Origin: Candidatus Neomarinimicrobium atlanticum
Lineage (GTDB): Bacteria; Fidelibacterota; Marinisomatia; Marinisomatales; Marinisomataceae
Direction: 5' to 3'
DNA: 34,846 nucleotides
Assembly (NCBI GenBank): GCA_000402815.1
Contig: AQSA01000022.1
Coordinates: forward strand, 1-34,846
Every line of letters begins with the position of its first letter. Within the stretch, counting starts at the first letter, position 1. The position numbers and the translations under genes were made by a program. Positions 8,024 to 16,580 of this stretch are shown here, in pieces. Under the pieces are notes generated by a model. It worked only from the letters and a program-made list of their open reading frames with translations, ran no database searches and was not told the origin of the DNA.

Positions 8024-9247
8024 ATGAAAATCAAAAACCTTTTCTTAGTATTTCTATATTTATTAATAACATTAAACATGTTAATTCAAGATGCTTTCTT
8101 ACAGAGCGAATTGTTTTTTATAATTTCTCTCTTCAGTTTATTAATTTTTTTCTTAATCAATAAATCCAGTTTACGTAGCGATTTATCTAAAGTTTATCCA
8201 TTGCTATTTGTAGCGTTTATTGGTTTATTATTTTCTTCGCAAAATGAGTCGAGTTTTATTATGCGAGATTTCTACTACTATACTAACCATATAGTAATTT
8301 TTCTTTTTGGTGCATCTATGGCAAAAAAAATCTCTTTAAATATATTTTTTCGTTATTATGTAATGTTGAGCATTTTCTTATTAATAATCTTTTTACTAAA
8401 ATTAATTTACTTGAATATTTCATCCTATGAATATTTAAGTGAATTTTCTTATACCGCAGCTTATGCTTCGTTGTTTCCTATATGTTTTGCAATCATTTTT
8501 TTGTCTAGGCATTATAAATTCCAATTTTTATCACCATATTATTATTATTTCTTAGCTTTAATTCTACTTCAAATTTATTTTTTAGATTCAAGAACATCCG
8601 TTGTTTCGACAATAGTTTTGGTTTTGGTGGGATTAAATACTGTTAATTCCACATCATTTAAGTCTATCACAAAAAACTTATTAATTTTTTTAACAATATT
8701 TTTACTAAGCTATATAATAATTTTGTTTACAAATACTCCAATGGTCGAAAGATTTTATAGTTCATTCGACGAGTTAAATCCTTTTACAGCCTATAATAAC
8801 CTTTCTGATATTAATCGTAATTGGAGAGGATTTGAGGGCTATGTTTCTTTACTTGATTTTTGGAACAGCGGACTTATTAATAAAATTTTTGGCAATGGTT
8901 TCGGTAAAGAAATATACCTGGGTTTTGAAATTCTTTTGGGTGAAAGCGTACATGATAAAATTTATGTTTTTCATAATGGGTATGTAAACTTGCTTATAAA
9001 AACTGGGATATTAGGATTAATTATATACTTATATTACTTCATATTAAATTTTTTCAGATATAATAAAAATTTAAAAACTTTAAATGTGGAATTGAGACTA
9101 ATAAGATCTTTAATTTGTGGAATTTCTATACTAATTCTATTTATTACATTTTCTGTAGCAGGGTTAATGAATCTTAGTATTTTCCCTGTAATGTTTACGT
9201 ATGGGTTTTTAATAAAGAAGGAATCAATTTTAACTAATAGCTTTTAA
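8024..9247 (+). CDS. wzy: O-antigen polymerase/ligase-like integral membrane protein (Wzy-like)
   Basis: 407 residues with about ten to eleven hydrophobic segments and a large extracytoplasmic loop (about residues 245-320), the topology of Wzy polymerases and WaaL ligases (Wzy_C/O-antigen ligase superfamily). The loop contains RNWRGFEGY and FGNGFGKE followed by VFHNGYVNLLIKTGILG; the last segment resembles the HNxxL...GxxG pattern of O-antigen ligase domains. Polymerase and ligase cannot be separated by eye; the neighbouring flippase and Wzz homologue favour polymerase. It starts the long plus-strand unit, and its TAA overlaps the ATG of the next gene by one base. Confidence 0.7.
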   Translation: MKIKNLFLVFLYLLITLNMLIQDAFLQSELFFIISLFSLLIFFLINKSSLRSDLSKVYPLLFVAFIGLLFSSQNESSFIMRDFYYYTNHIVIFLFGASMAKKISLNIFFRYYVMLSIFLLIIFLLKLIYLNISSYEYLSEFSYTAAYASLFPICFAIIFLSRHYKFQFLSPYYYYFLALILLQIYFLDSRTSVVSTIVLVLVGLNTVNSTSFKSITKNLLIFLTIFLLSYIIILFTNTPMVERFYSSFDELNPFTAYNNLSDINRNWRGFEGYVSLLDFWNSGLINKIFGNGFGKEIYLGFEILLGESVHDKIYVFHNGYVNLLIKTGILGLIIYLYYFILNFFRYNKNLKTLNVELRLIRSLICGISILILFITFSVAGLMNLSIFPVMFTYGFLIKKESILTNSF

Positions 9248-10212
9248 TGTTTATGAATCAACATAATACAAATATTAATATTATAATTGTTAATTATAAT
9301 ACTTGGAAGGACACTATTGAGTGTATTGACAGTATTCAATCAAGTTTATATAAAAAAATAAGTATTTTTATTATTGATAATAATTCTTCAGATAATTCTG
9401 TAAAAAATATACAAGACTGGGTTTCTTCAAATAAAAACTTCCATTTAATAAATTCAAATCAATATGAAATTGAAAATGATTTTCAAAAAATTAATACAAA
9501 CTTAAAACAAATTCCATTAACGATATATTCTTCAAGCGAAAATTTAGGATTTGCAAAAGCAAACAATATATACTTACAAAAATTTATTAAAAAAGATAAA
9601 AATGAGTTTATTTTAATGCTTAACCCCGATACTACTTTATACCCTAATACTCTTAGTGAGTTGGTGCAATCGCATAATAATAAAGATCTTGAAATAGTGG
9701 GATTGAGGATAAATGAATATACTTCAAATCAATTAATAACAATTGGTGGTTATAACTATTTTAGTTTAACTGGATCTATTACACAAAACTTGCTTTCTGG
9801 CAACAAAAAATTGAGTTATATACATGGTGGAGCAGTTTTTCTAAACTCGCCAACTCTTAGAAAAGCTGGTATGTTACCAACAGATTATTTTTTGTACTTT
9901 GAGGATAATGACTGGTGCTATAATGCTATCAAGAAAAATATAAACCTAACTATCTGTAATACTGCAATTTGTAAAGACAAAGTTGGTACTTCAATAGGTC
10001 GTGGATTTTTAGCTCAATATTATTATACTTTCAATGTTCTTTTGTTTACAAAAAAATTTTTCATTAAAAATTTAGTTTTTGTTTCCCTGTTCCAAGTTTT
10101 AAGATTTATTTATTTCTTAATACTTAAACGTAATACAAATGCTGCAATTGGAATTTTAAATGGATTAAAAGATTTTATTTTATATGGAAAAAGAAAAATT
10201 AAAGTTAACTAA
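9247..10212 (+). CDS. Family 2 glycosyltransferase (rhamnosyltransferase-like)
   Basis: 321 residues, GT-A fold. Core motifs in order: IIIVNYNTWKDT (nucleotide-binding strand, residues 12-23), IDNNSSDNS, SENLGFAKANN, the metal-binding DxD-type NPDTTLY, and the acceptor-side YFEDNDWCYN with the usual ED pair. These place it with dTDP-rhamnosyl-type transferases. A hydrophobic patch near residues 275-295 may hold it at the membrane. Start at the ATG overlapping the polymerase stop (TAATG); a second ATG six bases on (residue 3) is an equal candidate. Its 3' end overlaps the next gene by 29 bases. Confidence 0.85.
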   Translation: MFMNQHNTNINIIIVNYNTWKDTIECIDSIQSSLYKKISIFIIDNNSSDNSVKNIQDWVSSNKNFHLINSNQYEIENDFQKINTNLKQIPLTIYSSSENLGFAKANNIYLQKFIKKDKNEFILMLNPDTTLYPNTLSELVQSHNNKDLEIVGLRINEYTSNQLITIGGYNYFSLTGSITQNLLSGNKKLSYIHGGAVFLNSPTLRKAGMLPTDYFLYFEDNDWCYNAIKKNINLTICNTAICKDKVGTSIGRGFLAQYYYTFNVLLFTKKFFIKNLVFVSLFQVLRFIYFLILKRNTNAAIGILNGLKDFILYGKRKIKVN

Positions 10213-11314
10213 AAAAATTTTTATCGATGGCCATTCGTTTGATACGCAGTTTCAAGGTACAACTTCGTATTTAATTGGACTGTATTCCGAATTATTAAAA
10301 AATCACCAAGATATTGAATTGTACATAGGAGCAAAAACCCCTCATAAGGCCAAGAAATTTTTTGAAAATTTTAGTAATGTTTTTTTTATTAAATATAAAT
10401 CAAGCTCAAGTTTGACTAGAATTTTCTTTGAGATACCCAAAATTATTAATCAAAACAAATTCGATTATGCTCATTTTCAGTATATCATTCCTTTTCGAAG
10501 AAAAAAAGATTGTAAATATTTAGTAACGATACATGATATTCTTTTTGAAGATTTTAAAGAATATTTTCCTTTTTTCTACAGGATGATAAGGAAAGTTTTT
10601 TTTAAATATTCTGCATTAAATGCAGATAAGATATTTACTGTTTCTGAATACTCTAAATCGCGCCTAGTTGAATTGTATAATATTAAAAGTGATAAAATTT
10701 TTATTACACATAACGGAATTAATGAACATTTTCTCAACTTCAAAACTGGTAAAAAAGAATCTTCAGATTATATTTTTGAAAAGTATGGTATTAAAAAGTA
10801 TCTTTTGTATGTGAGTAGAATTGAACCAAGGAAAAACCATTTAGAACTGGCTAACCTGCTACTTAAAAATAATTTTAATGATAATTTTAATTTAGTTTTT
10901 ATTGGGTCTAATTCATTAAATCCTAATTTTCATAAAAAAATAAATGAATTGAATCAAAACAAGAATCGTTTTCTTTTTTGGCTAGAAGGAATAGATACTA
11001 AAGATTTGCTACATTTTTATAATGCAAGTGAAGCATTCATATTTCCTTCTGTTGCGGAGGGGTTTGGAATACCTCCATTAGAGGCAGGTATCTTAAATAT
11101 ACCTGTTTTGTGTTCAAATTCTACCGCAATGAGTGATTTTGATTTTTTTGAACCCTATTTTTTTGACCCTTTTAATCAAAAAGAGTTTGAATCTAAATTA
11201 ATAGAATTCATTAAAAACCATAAAAATGTTGATACAAATTCAATTAAAAATAGTATTATAAAAAAATATAGTTGGAAGAAAAGTAGTTATGTTTTTTTTC
11301 ATCAATTATCATAA
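10184..11314 (+). CDS. Family 4 glycosyltransferase
   Basis: 376 residues, GT-B fold. The donor-binding half starts with LLYVSRIEPRKNH and carries the EX7E signature E292 to E300 in EGFGIPPLE, the retaining family 4 active-site motif; FTVSEYSKSRLV and THNGINEHF are also typical. Similar proteins transfer mannose or other hexoses during O-antigen assembly, but the sugar cannot be told. The ATG at 10184 lies 29 bases inside the previous gene; no later in-frame ATG precedes the conserved IFIDGHSFD strand, so this start stands. Confidence 0.85.
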   Translation: MEKEKLKLTKKIFIDGHSFDTQFQGTTSYLIGLYSELLKNHQDIELYIGAKTPHKAKKFFENFSNVFFIKYKSSSSLTRIFFEIPKIINQNKFDYAHFQYIIPFRRKKDCKYLVTIHDILFEDFKEYFPFFYRMIRKVFFKYSALNADKIFTVSEYSKSRLVELYNIKSDKIFITHNGINEHFLNFKTGKKESSDYIFEKYGIKKYLLYVSRIEPRKNHLELANLLLKNNFNDNFNLVFIGSNSLNPNFHKKINELNQNKNRFLFWLEGIDTKDLLHFYNASEAFIFPSVAEGFGIPPLEAGILNIPVLCSNSTAMSDFDFFEPYFFDPFNQKEFESKLIEFIKNHKNVDTNSIKNSIIKKYSWKKSSYVFFHQLS

Positions 11315-11323
11315 ATTAACCCT

Positions 11324-12202
11324 ATGAAAGGTATTATTTTAGCAGGAGGGTCAGGGACACGACTTTATCCACTAACAAAATCTATTTCAAAGCAAATTAT
11401 TCCTATCTACGATAAACCAATGATCTATTATCCGTTATCAGTATTACTAAATGCTGGCATTAAAGAAATTTTAATTATTTCTACTCCAAACGATATCAAT
11501 ACTTATAAAACATTACTTGGAGATGGTTCAAAAATAGGGGTAAAAATATATTATAAAATTCAACCTTCACCAGACGGCTTAGCACAAGCATTTATTATTG
11601 GCGAGGAATTCATCGGTAATGATAGTGTATGCCTTGTTCTTGGAGACAATGTTTTTTATGGAAAATCTTTTGAAAATAAGCTTCAATCTGTAGCAGATTA
11701 TGTTGACAAGAATGATAAATCAGTAGTATTTGGATATAAGGTAAGCGATCCTGCAAGATACGGTGTAATCGAATTTGATAACGGCAATAAAGTTATTTCT
11801 ATAGAAGAAAAACCAAGTAAGCCTAAATCCAATTTTGCTGTTGTTGGATTATATTTTTATACAAATGAAGTAGTAAAGATAGCAAAAACTATTAAACCAT
11901 CAAAAAGAGGGGAGCTCGAAATTACATCTGTTAATGAAGAGTTTTTAAATCTTCAAAAACTACATGTAAATATTCTTGATAATGATACAACATGGTTAGA
12001 TACTGGTACGTTCAACTCTCTCCTTGAGGCGTCACAATTTGTCAAAACAATACAAAAAAGAAATTCAGAAATGGTTGCTTGTATTGAGGAAATAGCATTT
12101 AAGAAAGATTTTATTACTTCTGAAAAACTATTAGAGACAGCGGATGAATATAGTAATAATGAATATGGTAAATACTTGAAAAAACTGTTGATTTCTAAGT
12201 GA
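11324..12202 (+). CDS. rfbA: Glucose-1-phosphate thymidylyltransferase
   Basis: 292 residues, the standard length for RmlA. The N-terminal ILAGGSGTRLYPLT is the nucleotide-binding signature, followed by KQIIPIYDKPMIYYPL, LGDNVFYG and EKPSKPKSNFAVVGLYFY. It joins dTTP and glucose 1-phosphate to dTDP-glucose, the first step towards dTDP-4-keto-6-deoxy sugars. The 3' end overlaps rfbC by four bases (GTGA). Highly confident by motif and context. Confidence 0.95.
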   Translation: MKGIILAGGSGTRLYPLTKSISKQIIPIYDKPMIYYPLSVLLNAGIKEILIISTPNDINTYKTLLGDGSKIGVKIYYKIQPSPDGLAQAFIIGEEFIGNDSVCLVLGDNVFYGKSFENKLQSVADYVDKNDKSVVFGYKVSDPARYGVIEFDNGNKVISIEEKPSKPKSNFAVVGLYFYTNEVVKIAKTIKPSKRGELEITSVNEEFLNLQKLHVNILDNDTTWLDTGTFNSLLEASQFVKTIQKRNSEMVACIEEIAFKKDFITSEKLLETADEYSNNEYGKYLKKLLISK

Positions 12203-12753
12203 CGTATTCGCGCCTAGAAATCTCAGATGTAATATTATGTGAACCAAAAGTATTTGGAGATAATCGAGGTTATTTTACAGAATCATTCAATAAAAAATCA
12301 TTTGATGATTTTCTCGGTAAGTCTGTTAATTTTTTACAAGATAATGAATCACAATCATCGAAAGGAGTTTTTCGAGGCCTTCACTATCAAATTGATCCTT
12401 ATGCACAAGCTAAGCTTGTCAGAGTTATTTCTGGGTCTGTTATAGATTTCATAGTTGATATTAGAAAAAATTCACAAACTTTTAAAAAACATCTAGCAAT
12501 AAAACTTTCGGATAAAAATAAAAAACAAATCTATATACCGAAAGGATTTGCTCACGGTTTCTTAGCACTTGAGGATAATACAATTTTTTCTTACAAGGTA
12601 GATAATGGTTACAGCTCTAATCATGATAGGGGAATTAATATTAATGACCCATCAATAAAGATTGAACTCAAAGAGTATTTTTCTGAAGAGATTTTATTAT
12701 CTAAAAAAGATCAATCATCATTATTTCTGGAATCACAAAAAGATATCTTTTGA
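12199..12753 (+). CDS. rfbC: dTDP-4-dehydrorhamnose 3,5-epimerase
   Basis: 184 residues, cupin fold. FRGLHYQ carries the catalytic His, and KGFAHGFLAL and FSYKVDNGYS (with the conserved Tyr region) match RmlC. It epimerises C3 and C5 of dTDP-4-keto-6-deoxyglucose. The start is GTG at 12199, overlapping the rfbA stop as GTGA; no ATG lies near the conserved N-terminus, so GTG is preferred. It is followed 13 bases later by rfbB. Confidence 0.93.
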   Translation: MTYSRLEISDVILCEPKVFGDNRGYFTESFNKKSFDDFLGKSVNFLQDNESQSSKGVFRGLHYQIDPYAQAKLVRVISGSVIDFIVDIRKNSQTFKKHLAIKLSDKNKKQIYIPKGFAHGFLALEDNTIFSYKVDNGYSSNHDRGININDPSIKIELKEYFSEEILLSKKDQSSLFLESQKDIF

Positions 12754-12760
12754 AAGGAGA
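12754..12760 (+). promoter_or_regulatory. Ribosome-binding site fixing the TTG start of rfbB
   Basis: AAGGAGA follows the rfbC stop and stands about six bases before TTG at 12767. It is close to the Shine-Dalgarno consensus, whereas most genes here lack such a site. Confidence 0.75.
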
Positions 12761-12766
12761 TTTGAT

Positions 12767-13780
12767 TTGAAAAAAACAATTTTAATTACAGGCGGAGCTG
12801 GATTCATAGGTTCAAATTTTGTTCCATATTTTTTAGATAAATATTCACAATACAAAATCATAAACTTAGACTTATTGACTTATGCTGGAGATTTAAGCAA
12901 TTTAATTGAATGCAAAGAAAACAATAGATATAGTTTTATTGCTGGAGATATATGTGATAAAGAATTGGTTCGCTCTATTTTTTTAGAAAATGAAATTCAT
13001 GGCGTAATACATTTTGCTGCCGAATCTCATGTTGATAATTCTATAAAAACACCTGATTTATTTATCAAAACTAACATTATAGGTACTTTCAATTTACTTA
13101 ATACCGCCTATAATACTTGGATGAAGAAGCCCAATATTTTTAATGCTGAATATAAAGATAGTATATTTCATCATATTTCTACTGATGAAGTTTATGGAAG
13201 TTTATCAGATACCGGACTTTTCAAAGAAGATACTCCATATGCACCAAATTCTCCTTATTCTGCAGCAAAAGCATCAAGCGATATGATAGTAAGAAGTTAT
13301 CATGAGACATATGGAATGAATACTGTGATTACAAATTGTTCTAATAATTATGGCCCAAAACAACATGTCGAGAAGCTTATACCTACAATTATCAGCAATG
13401 CTTTATCTGGGAAAAAAATACCGATATATGGTGATGGCAAAAATATTCGCGACTGGCTATATGTCCTTGATCATTGTAAAGGAATTGATTTAGTTTATCA
13501 TAATGGTAGAAAGGGCAATGTTTACAATATCGGAGGTAAGAATGAAAAAACTAATCTTGATGTTGTGAAAAAAATCTGTTCAATACTTGATAATAAAGTT
13601 CCTGCAAAATATCCATATAGCGATTTAATCACTTTTGTTGAAGATAGAGCTGGACATGACAGAAGGTATGCTATAGATGCCTCAAAAATTGAGAAAGAAC
13701 TTGGTTGGAAAGCTGAAGAAAACTTTCATTCAGGTATTGAAAAAACAGTTGACTGGTATATTAAAAAATTAAACTATTAA
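12767..13780 (+). CDS. rfbB: dTDP-glucose 4,6-dehydratase
   Basis: 337 residues from a TTG start. Extended SDR: ITGGAGFIGSNF (NAD loop), FAAESHVDNS, STDEVYGSL (with the D and E dehydration residues) and the YSAAK active site match RmlB. A longer frame reaches 12662, but the extra 35 codons lie within rfbC and precede the Rossmann strand. The TTG at 12767 is preceded by AAAGGAG at a good distance, one of the clearest ribosome sites in the cluster, which decides the start. It makes dTDP-4-keto-6-deoxyglucose. The order A-C-B lacks rfbD. Confidence 0.93.
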   Translation: MKKTILITGGAGFIGSNFVPYFLDKYSQYKIINLDLLTYAGDLSNLIECKENNRYSFIAGDICDKELVRSIFLENEIHGVIHFAAESHVDNSIKTPDLFIKTNIIGTFNLLNTAYNTWMKKPNIFNAEYKDSIFHHISTDEVYGSLSDTGLFKEDTPYAPNSPYSAAKASSDMIVRSYHETYGMNTVITNCSNNYGPKQHVEKLIPTIISNALSGKKIPIYGDGKNIRDWLYVLDHCKGIDLVYHNGRKGNVYNIGGKNEKTNLDVVKKICSILDNKVPAKYPYSDLITFVEDRAGHDRRYAIDASKIEKELGWKAEENFHSGIEKTVDWYIKKLNY

Positions 13781-13781
13781 G

Positions 13782-14381
13782 ATGAAAAATATTACACCAT
13801 TTTCACATACAATCAACAAAAAAAATAGAGGCGAACTTTTAAATCAAAAACCTTTTCTACTTTGGATGACAGGCTTAAGTGCAAGCGGAAAATCAACTAT
13901 TGCTGATTTACTTGAAAAAAAGTTAAATAGTTTAGGGTATTGTACATACACCCTTGATGGTGATAATATAAGAGATGGTCTGAATAGTGACTTGTCATTC
14001 TCAAATGAAGATAGAGTTGAAAACATAAGGAGAATTGGAGAAGTTGGAGCTTTGTTTGTTGATGCGGGACTAATTACAATTTGTGCTTTTATATCACCTT
14101 TCGAGGAAGACAGATTGATGGTTAGAAGCTTATTAAGTGAAAATGAGTTTTTTGAAGTCTATATTGACACTCCAATTGCAATTTGCGAAGAAAGAGACCC
14201 TAAGGGTATCTACAAAAAAGCAAGGTCGGGAGAAATTAGAGATTTTACAGGGATAGATTCGCCTTATGAGTCTCCTAAGAATCCTGATATTCATATAGAA
14301 ACACATAAATTTTCACCAGAAGAGGCAGTTGATATCATTGCATCTTATTTAGTTAAAAAAAAGTTAATTGAAAAAGGATAA
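13782..14381 (+). CDS. cysC: Adenylylsulfate (APS) kinase homologue
   Basis: 199 residues, full length for CysC. The Walker A loop GLSASGKS is at residues 31-38, then LDGDNIRDGLN, DRVENIRRIGEV, CAFISPFEEDR and ERDPKGIYKKARSGEI...FTGIDSPYE, all hallmarks of APS kinase. The known reaction makes PAPS, the universal sulfate donor. However, no ATP sulfurylase (cysD, cysN or sat) is seen. Sugar clusters can carry CysC homologues with other substrates, for instance the CDP-phosphoramidate kinase of Campylobacter capsule synthesis. It starts one base after the rfbB stop and is followed six bases later by a small nucleotidyltransferase, so the pair is likely to work together. Confidence 0.88.
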   Translation: MKNITPFSHTINKKNRGELLNQKPFLLWMTGLSASGKSTIADLLEKKLNSLGYCTYTLDGDNIRDGLNSDLSFSNEDRVENIRRIGEVGALFVDAGLITICAFISPFEEDRLMVRSLLSENEFFEVYIDTPIAICEERDPKGIYKKARSGEIRDFTGIDSPYESPKNPDIHIETHKFSPEEAVDIIASYLVKKKLIEKG

Positions 14382-14387
14382 TAATAT

Positions 14388-14741
14388 ATGAAATATTCAA
14401 TGTTTATAGGTAGATGGCAACCTTGGCATGATGGACACAGATGGTTAATTGATCAAAGACTTACATTAGGTAAGAAGGTATTAATTTGTGTTAGAGAAGT
14501 AAGCGAAGATGACTCAAATCCCTACAATCCCATAGAAGTTAAAAAAAATATTGAGAATGAATTGTGTGATTTAATTGCTTTAGGAAAAGTAAAAGTCATT
14601 ATTATACCAGACATTGAATCAATAAATTATGGCAGAGGTGTGGGTTATGATATTATAGAACATAAACCGCCAAAAAAAATCTCTAAAATATCTGCAACTA
14701 AAATTAGAGAAAAATTAATCAAAGGAAAGAATGAGGGGTAA
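14388..14741 (+). CDS. Small HxGH-type nucleotidyltransferase (cytidylyl/adenylyltransferase fold)
   Basis: 117 residues. GRWQPWHDGH (residues 8-17) is a form of the (H/T)xGH nucleotide-binding motif, and ISATKIRE near the C-terminus (about 101-108) corresponds to the ISSTxxR motif of the superfamily. The middle IIIPDIESINYGRGVGYDII is distinctive. It is short: NMN adenylyltransferases, RfaE-domain enzymes and TagD-type cytidylyltransferases have about 130-190 residues. It should move a nucleotidyl group from ATP or CTP to a phosphate-, sulfate- or phosphoramidate-like acceptor. Between cysC and a short UDP-sugar dehydrogenase, it could stand in for ATP sulfurylase or activate a sugar phosphate; neither is shown. 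Confidence 0.7.
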   Translation: MKYSMFIGRWQPWHDGHRWLIDQRLTLGKKVLICVREVSEDDSNPYNPIEVKKNIENELCDLIALGKVKVIIIPDIESINYGRGVGYDIIEHKPPKKISKISATKIREKLIKGKNEG

Positions 14742-15614
14742 ATGTTTAAGCAATTTAAAATTGGTATTGTAGGACAAGGTTTTGTTGGTACGGCTACAAG
14801 AAAAGGATTGGAAAATTATTATGAAGATATTTATACATATGATAAATACAACTCTATAAATAGTAACTCAATCGACTTAGAAGATTTATGCCAAAAATCA
14901 GAAATAATCTTTATTTGTTTGCCCACACCGATGACAAAAGAGGGAGAATGTTTCACAGGAATAGTTGAAGATACAATAAAAAAAATTGATTCATTTGCAA
15001 ACTCTAACAGTAAAAAAATTGCTATAATAAAATCAACGATTCCTCCAGGGACTACTCAAACAATTAATAAAGCAACAAAGAATATTAAAGTCATTTTTAA
15101 TCCAGAATTTTTAACAGAAGCAAATTCTATTGATGATTTTAAAAATCAAGATAGAATTATTTTAGGAGGAGAAGAAAAAGAGGCTCTAGAGGTTGTTTCT
15201 ACAATGTATAGTCAAGTATTTAAAAAAATACCAATTATTAAAACCAATTCAACTACTGCAGAAATGGTTAAGTACACTACAAATACTTTTCTTTCTACAA
15301 AAGTATCTTTTGCAAATGAAATAAAAATTATTTGTGATAACATAGATATTGATTATAGCAATCTTATTAATATTGTCACTCTAGATAAAAGATTGGGTGA
15401 TTCGCATTGGAAAGTTCCTGGTCCTGACGGAAAAATGGGTTTTGGGGGGAGTTGTTTCCCAAAAGATTTACAAGCTTTAATTTATTTTGCTAATAAGATT
15501 CAATGTAATCCACTTCTTTTAAATGCTGTTTGGGAAAAAAATCTCTTAGTTAGACCGGAAAAAGATTGGGAAAAATTGAAAGGCCGTGCTGTTTTTGATG
15601 GCACTGATGTATGA
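14742..15614 (+). CDS. Short UDP-glucose/GDP-mannose dehydrogenase-family protein
   Basis: 290 residues against about 390-450 for UDP-glucose 6-dehydrogenase. The N-terminal NAD-binding domain (IGIVGQGFVGTAT, residues 7-19; CLPTPM; KSTIPPGTT) and central domain (FNPEFLTEANSI; AEMVKYTTNTFLSTKVSFANE) are intact, and the catalytic Cys C238 stands in GFGGSCFPKD. The C-terminal UDP-sugar-binding domain is missing; the chain ends soon after the central helix. There is no sign of a frameshift: the stop touches the ATG of the next gene. UDP-glucuronate formation would feed the downstream UDP-xylose synthase, but with the substrate domain absent the substrate is open. Confidence 0.75.
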   Translation: MFKQFKIGIVGQGFVGTATRKGLENYYEDIYTYDKYNSINSNSIDLEDLCQKSEIIFICLPTPMTKEGECFTGIVEDTIKKIDSFANSNSKKIAIIKSTIPPGTTQTINKATKNIKVIFNPEFLTEANSIDDFKNQDRIILGGEEKEALEVVSTMYSQVFKKIPIIKTNSTTAEMVKYTTNTFLSTKVSFANEIKIICDNIDIDYSNLINIVTLDKRLGDSHWKVPGPDGKMGFGGSCFPKDLQALIYFANKIQCNPLLLNAVWEKNLLVRPEKDWEKLKGRAVFDGTDV

Positions 15615-16580
15615 ATGAACAATAAAATTAATCAAAAAAAAATTATAGTAACAGGAGGAGCAGGTTTTGTTGGTTCCAATCTTTGTGAAAGACTGTTAAA
15701 TGAAGACAATATTGTTTATTGTATTGATAATTTCTCTACTGGATTTAAAGAAAATATTCAACATTTAATGAGCGATAGAAATTTTCATTTTCTTGAACAT
15801 GATATTACTAATACAATTCCATTAGAGTTTGAAGGATTGGACGAAATTTATAACTTGGCTTGCCCTGCATCACCCGTTCAATATCAAAATTTGTCAATTG
15901 AAACTTTAAAGGTTTGCACATATGGGCTATTTAATATAATTGACCTTGCAATGCATTATAATAGTAAAATTTTACATACATCTACTAGCGAAGTTTATGG
16001 AGATCCATTAATTCATCCTCAAAATGAAAGCTACTGGGGGAATGTTAATTCTTTTGGGCCTAGAGCTTGTTATGATGAAGGAAAAAGATGTGCTGAAGCA
16101 ATATTATATGAATATAAGACAAAACATAATCTAGACATTAGAATAATTAGGATTTTTAATACATATGGACCAAAAATGGATGAGCAAGATGGTAGAGTAG
16201 TATCAAATTTCATTATCCAGGCACTTAATAATTTAGATATTACAATTCATGGTGCTGGGTCTCAGACAAGAAGCTTCCAATATATCGACGATTTAGTTGA
16301 TGGTATGTTATTGATAATGAAAAATAAGGAAAAAATTGATACCCCTATAAATCTGGGCAATCCCAATGAAATGTCTATAAAAAATCTTTCAAAGACTATA
16401 TTAGAACTAATACCTGAATCAAAAAGTAAAATTATTTTCCAAGAACAATCAATTGATGATCCAAAGAGAAGACTGCCAGATATTGCTCTAGCTGAAAAAT
16501 TTTTGCAATGGAAACCTAAAGTTGAGTTAAAAAAAGGCTTAAAAGAAACAATACAATATTTTCGGGACATAAAAAAATGA
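15615..16580 (+). CDS. uxs: UDP-glucuronate decarboxylase (UDP-xylose synthase)
   Basis: 321 residues, the usual length of the bacterial enzyme. Extended SDR with TGGAGFVGSNL, NLACPASPVQYQ, TSTSEVYGDP, the CYDEGKR active site (YxxxK), DGRVVSNFI and GSQTRSFQYIDD; this series is specific for UDP-xylose synthase, which oxidises and decarboxylates UDP-glucuronate. The start directly follows the stop of the short dehydrogenase. It implies that a pentose (xylose) or its 4-keto intermediate enters the glycan. Confidence 0.92.
   Translation: MNNKINQKKIIVTGGAGFVGSNLCERLLNEDNIVYCIDNFSTGFKENIQHLMSDRNFHFLEHDITNTIPLEFEGLDEIYNLACPASPVQYQNLSIETLKVCTYGLFNIIDLAMHYNSKILHTSTSEVYGDPLIHPQNESYWGNVNSFGPRACYDEGKRCAEAILYEYKTKHNLDIRIIRIFNTYGPKMDEQDGRVVSNFIIQALNNLDITIHGAGSQTRSFQYIDDLVDGMLLIMKNKEKIDTPINLGNPNEMSIKNLSKTILELIPESKSKIIFQEQSIDDPKRRLPDIALAEKFLQWKPKVELKKGLKETIQYFRDIKK

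Noticed and set aside
12662..12766. N-terminal extension of rfbB
   Set aside because: It lies in rfbC in another frame; the Shine-Dalgarno sequence points to TTG at 12767.
14388..14741. Assignment of the small nucleotidyltransferase as HldC to complete the heptose pathway
   Set aside because: The GRWQPWHDGH and ISATKIRE motifs differ from the FDxLHxGH pattern of RfaE domain II, and the protein is shorter; it also lies 11 kb from the heptose genes.
16262..16570. Minus-strand frame opposite uxs
   Set aside because: The strongly conserved UDP-xylose synthase on the other strand explains the open frame.
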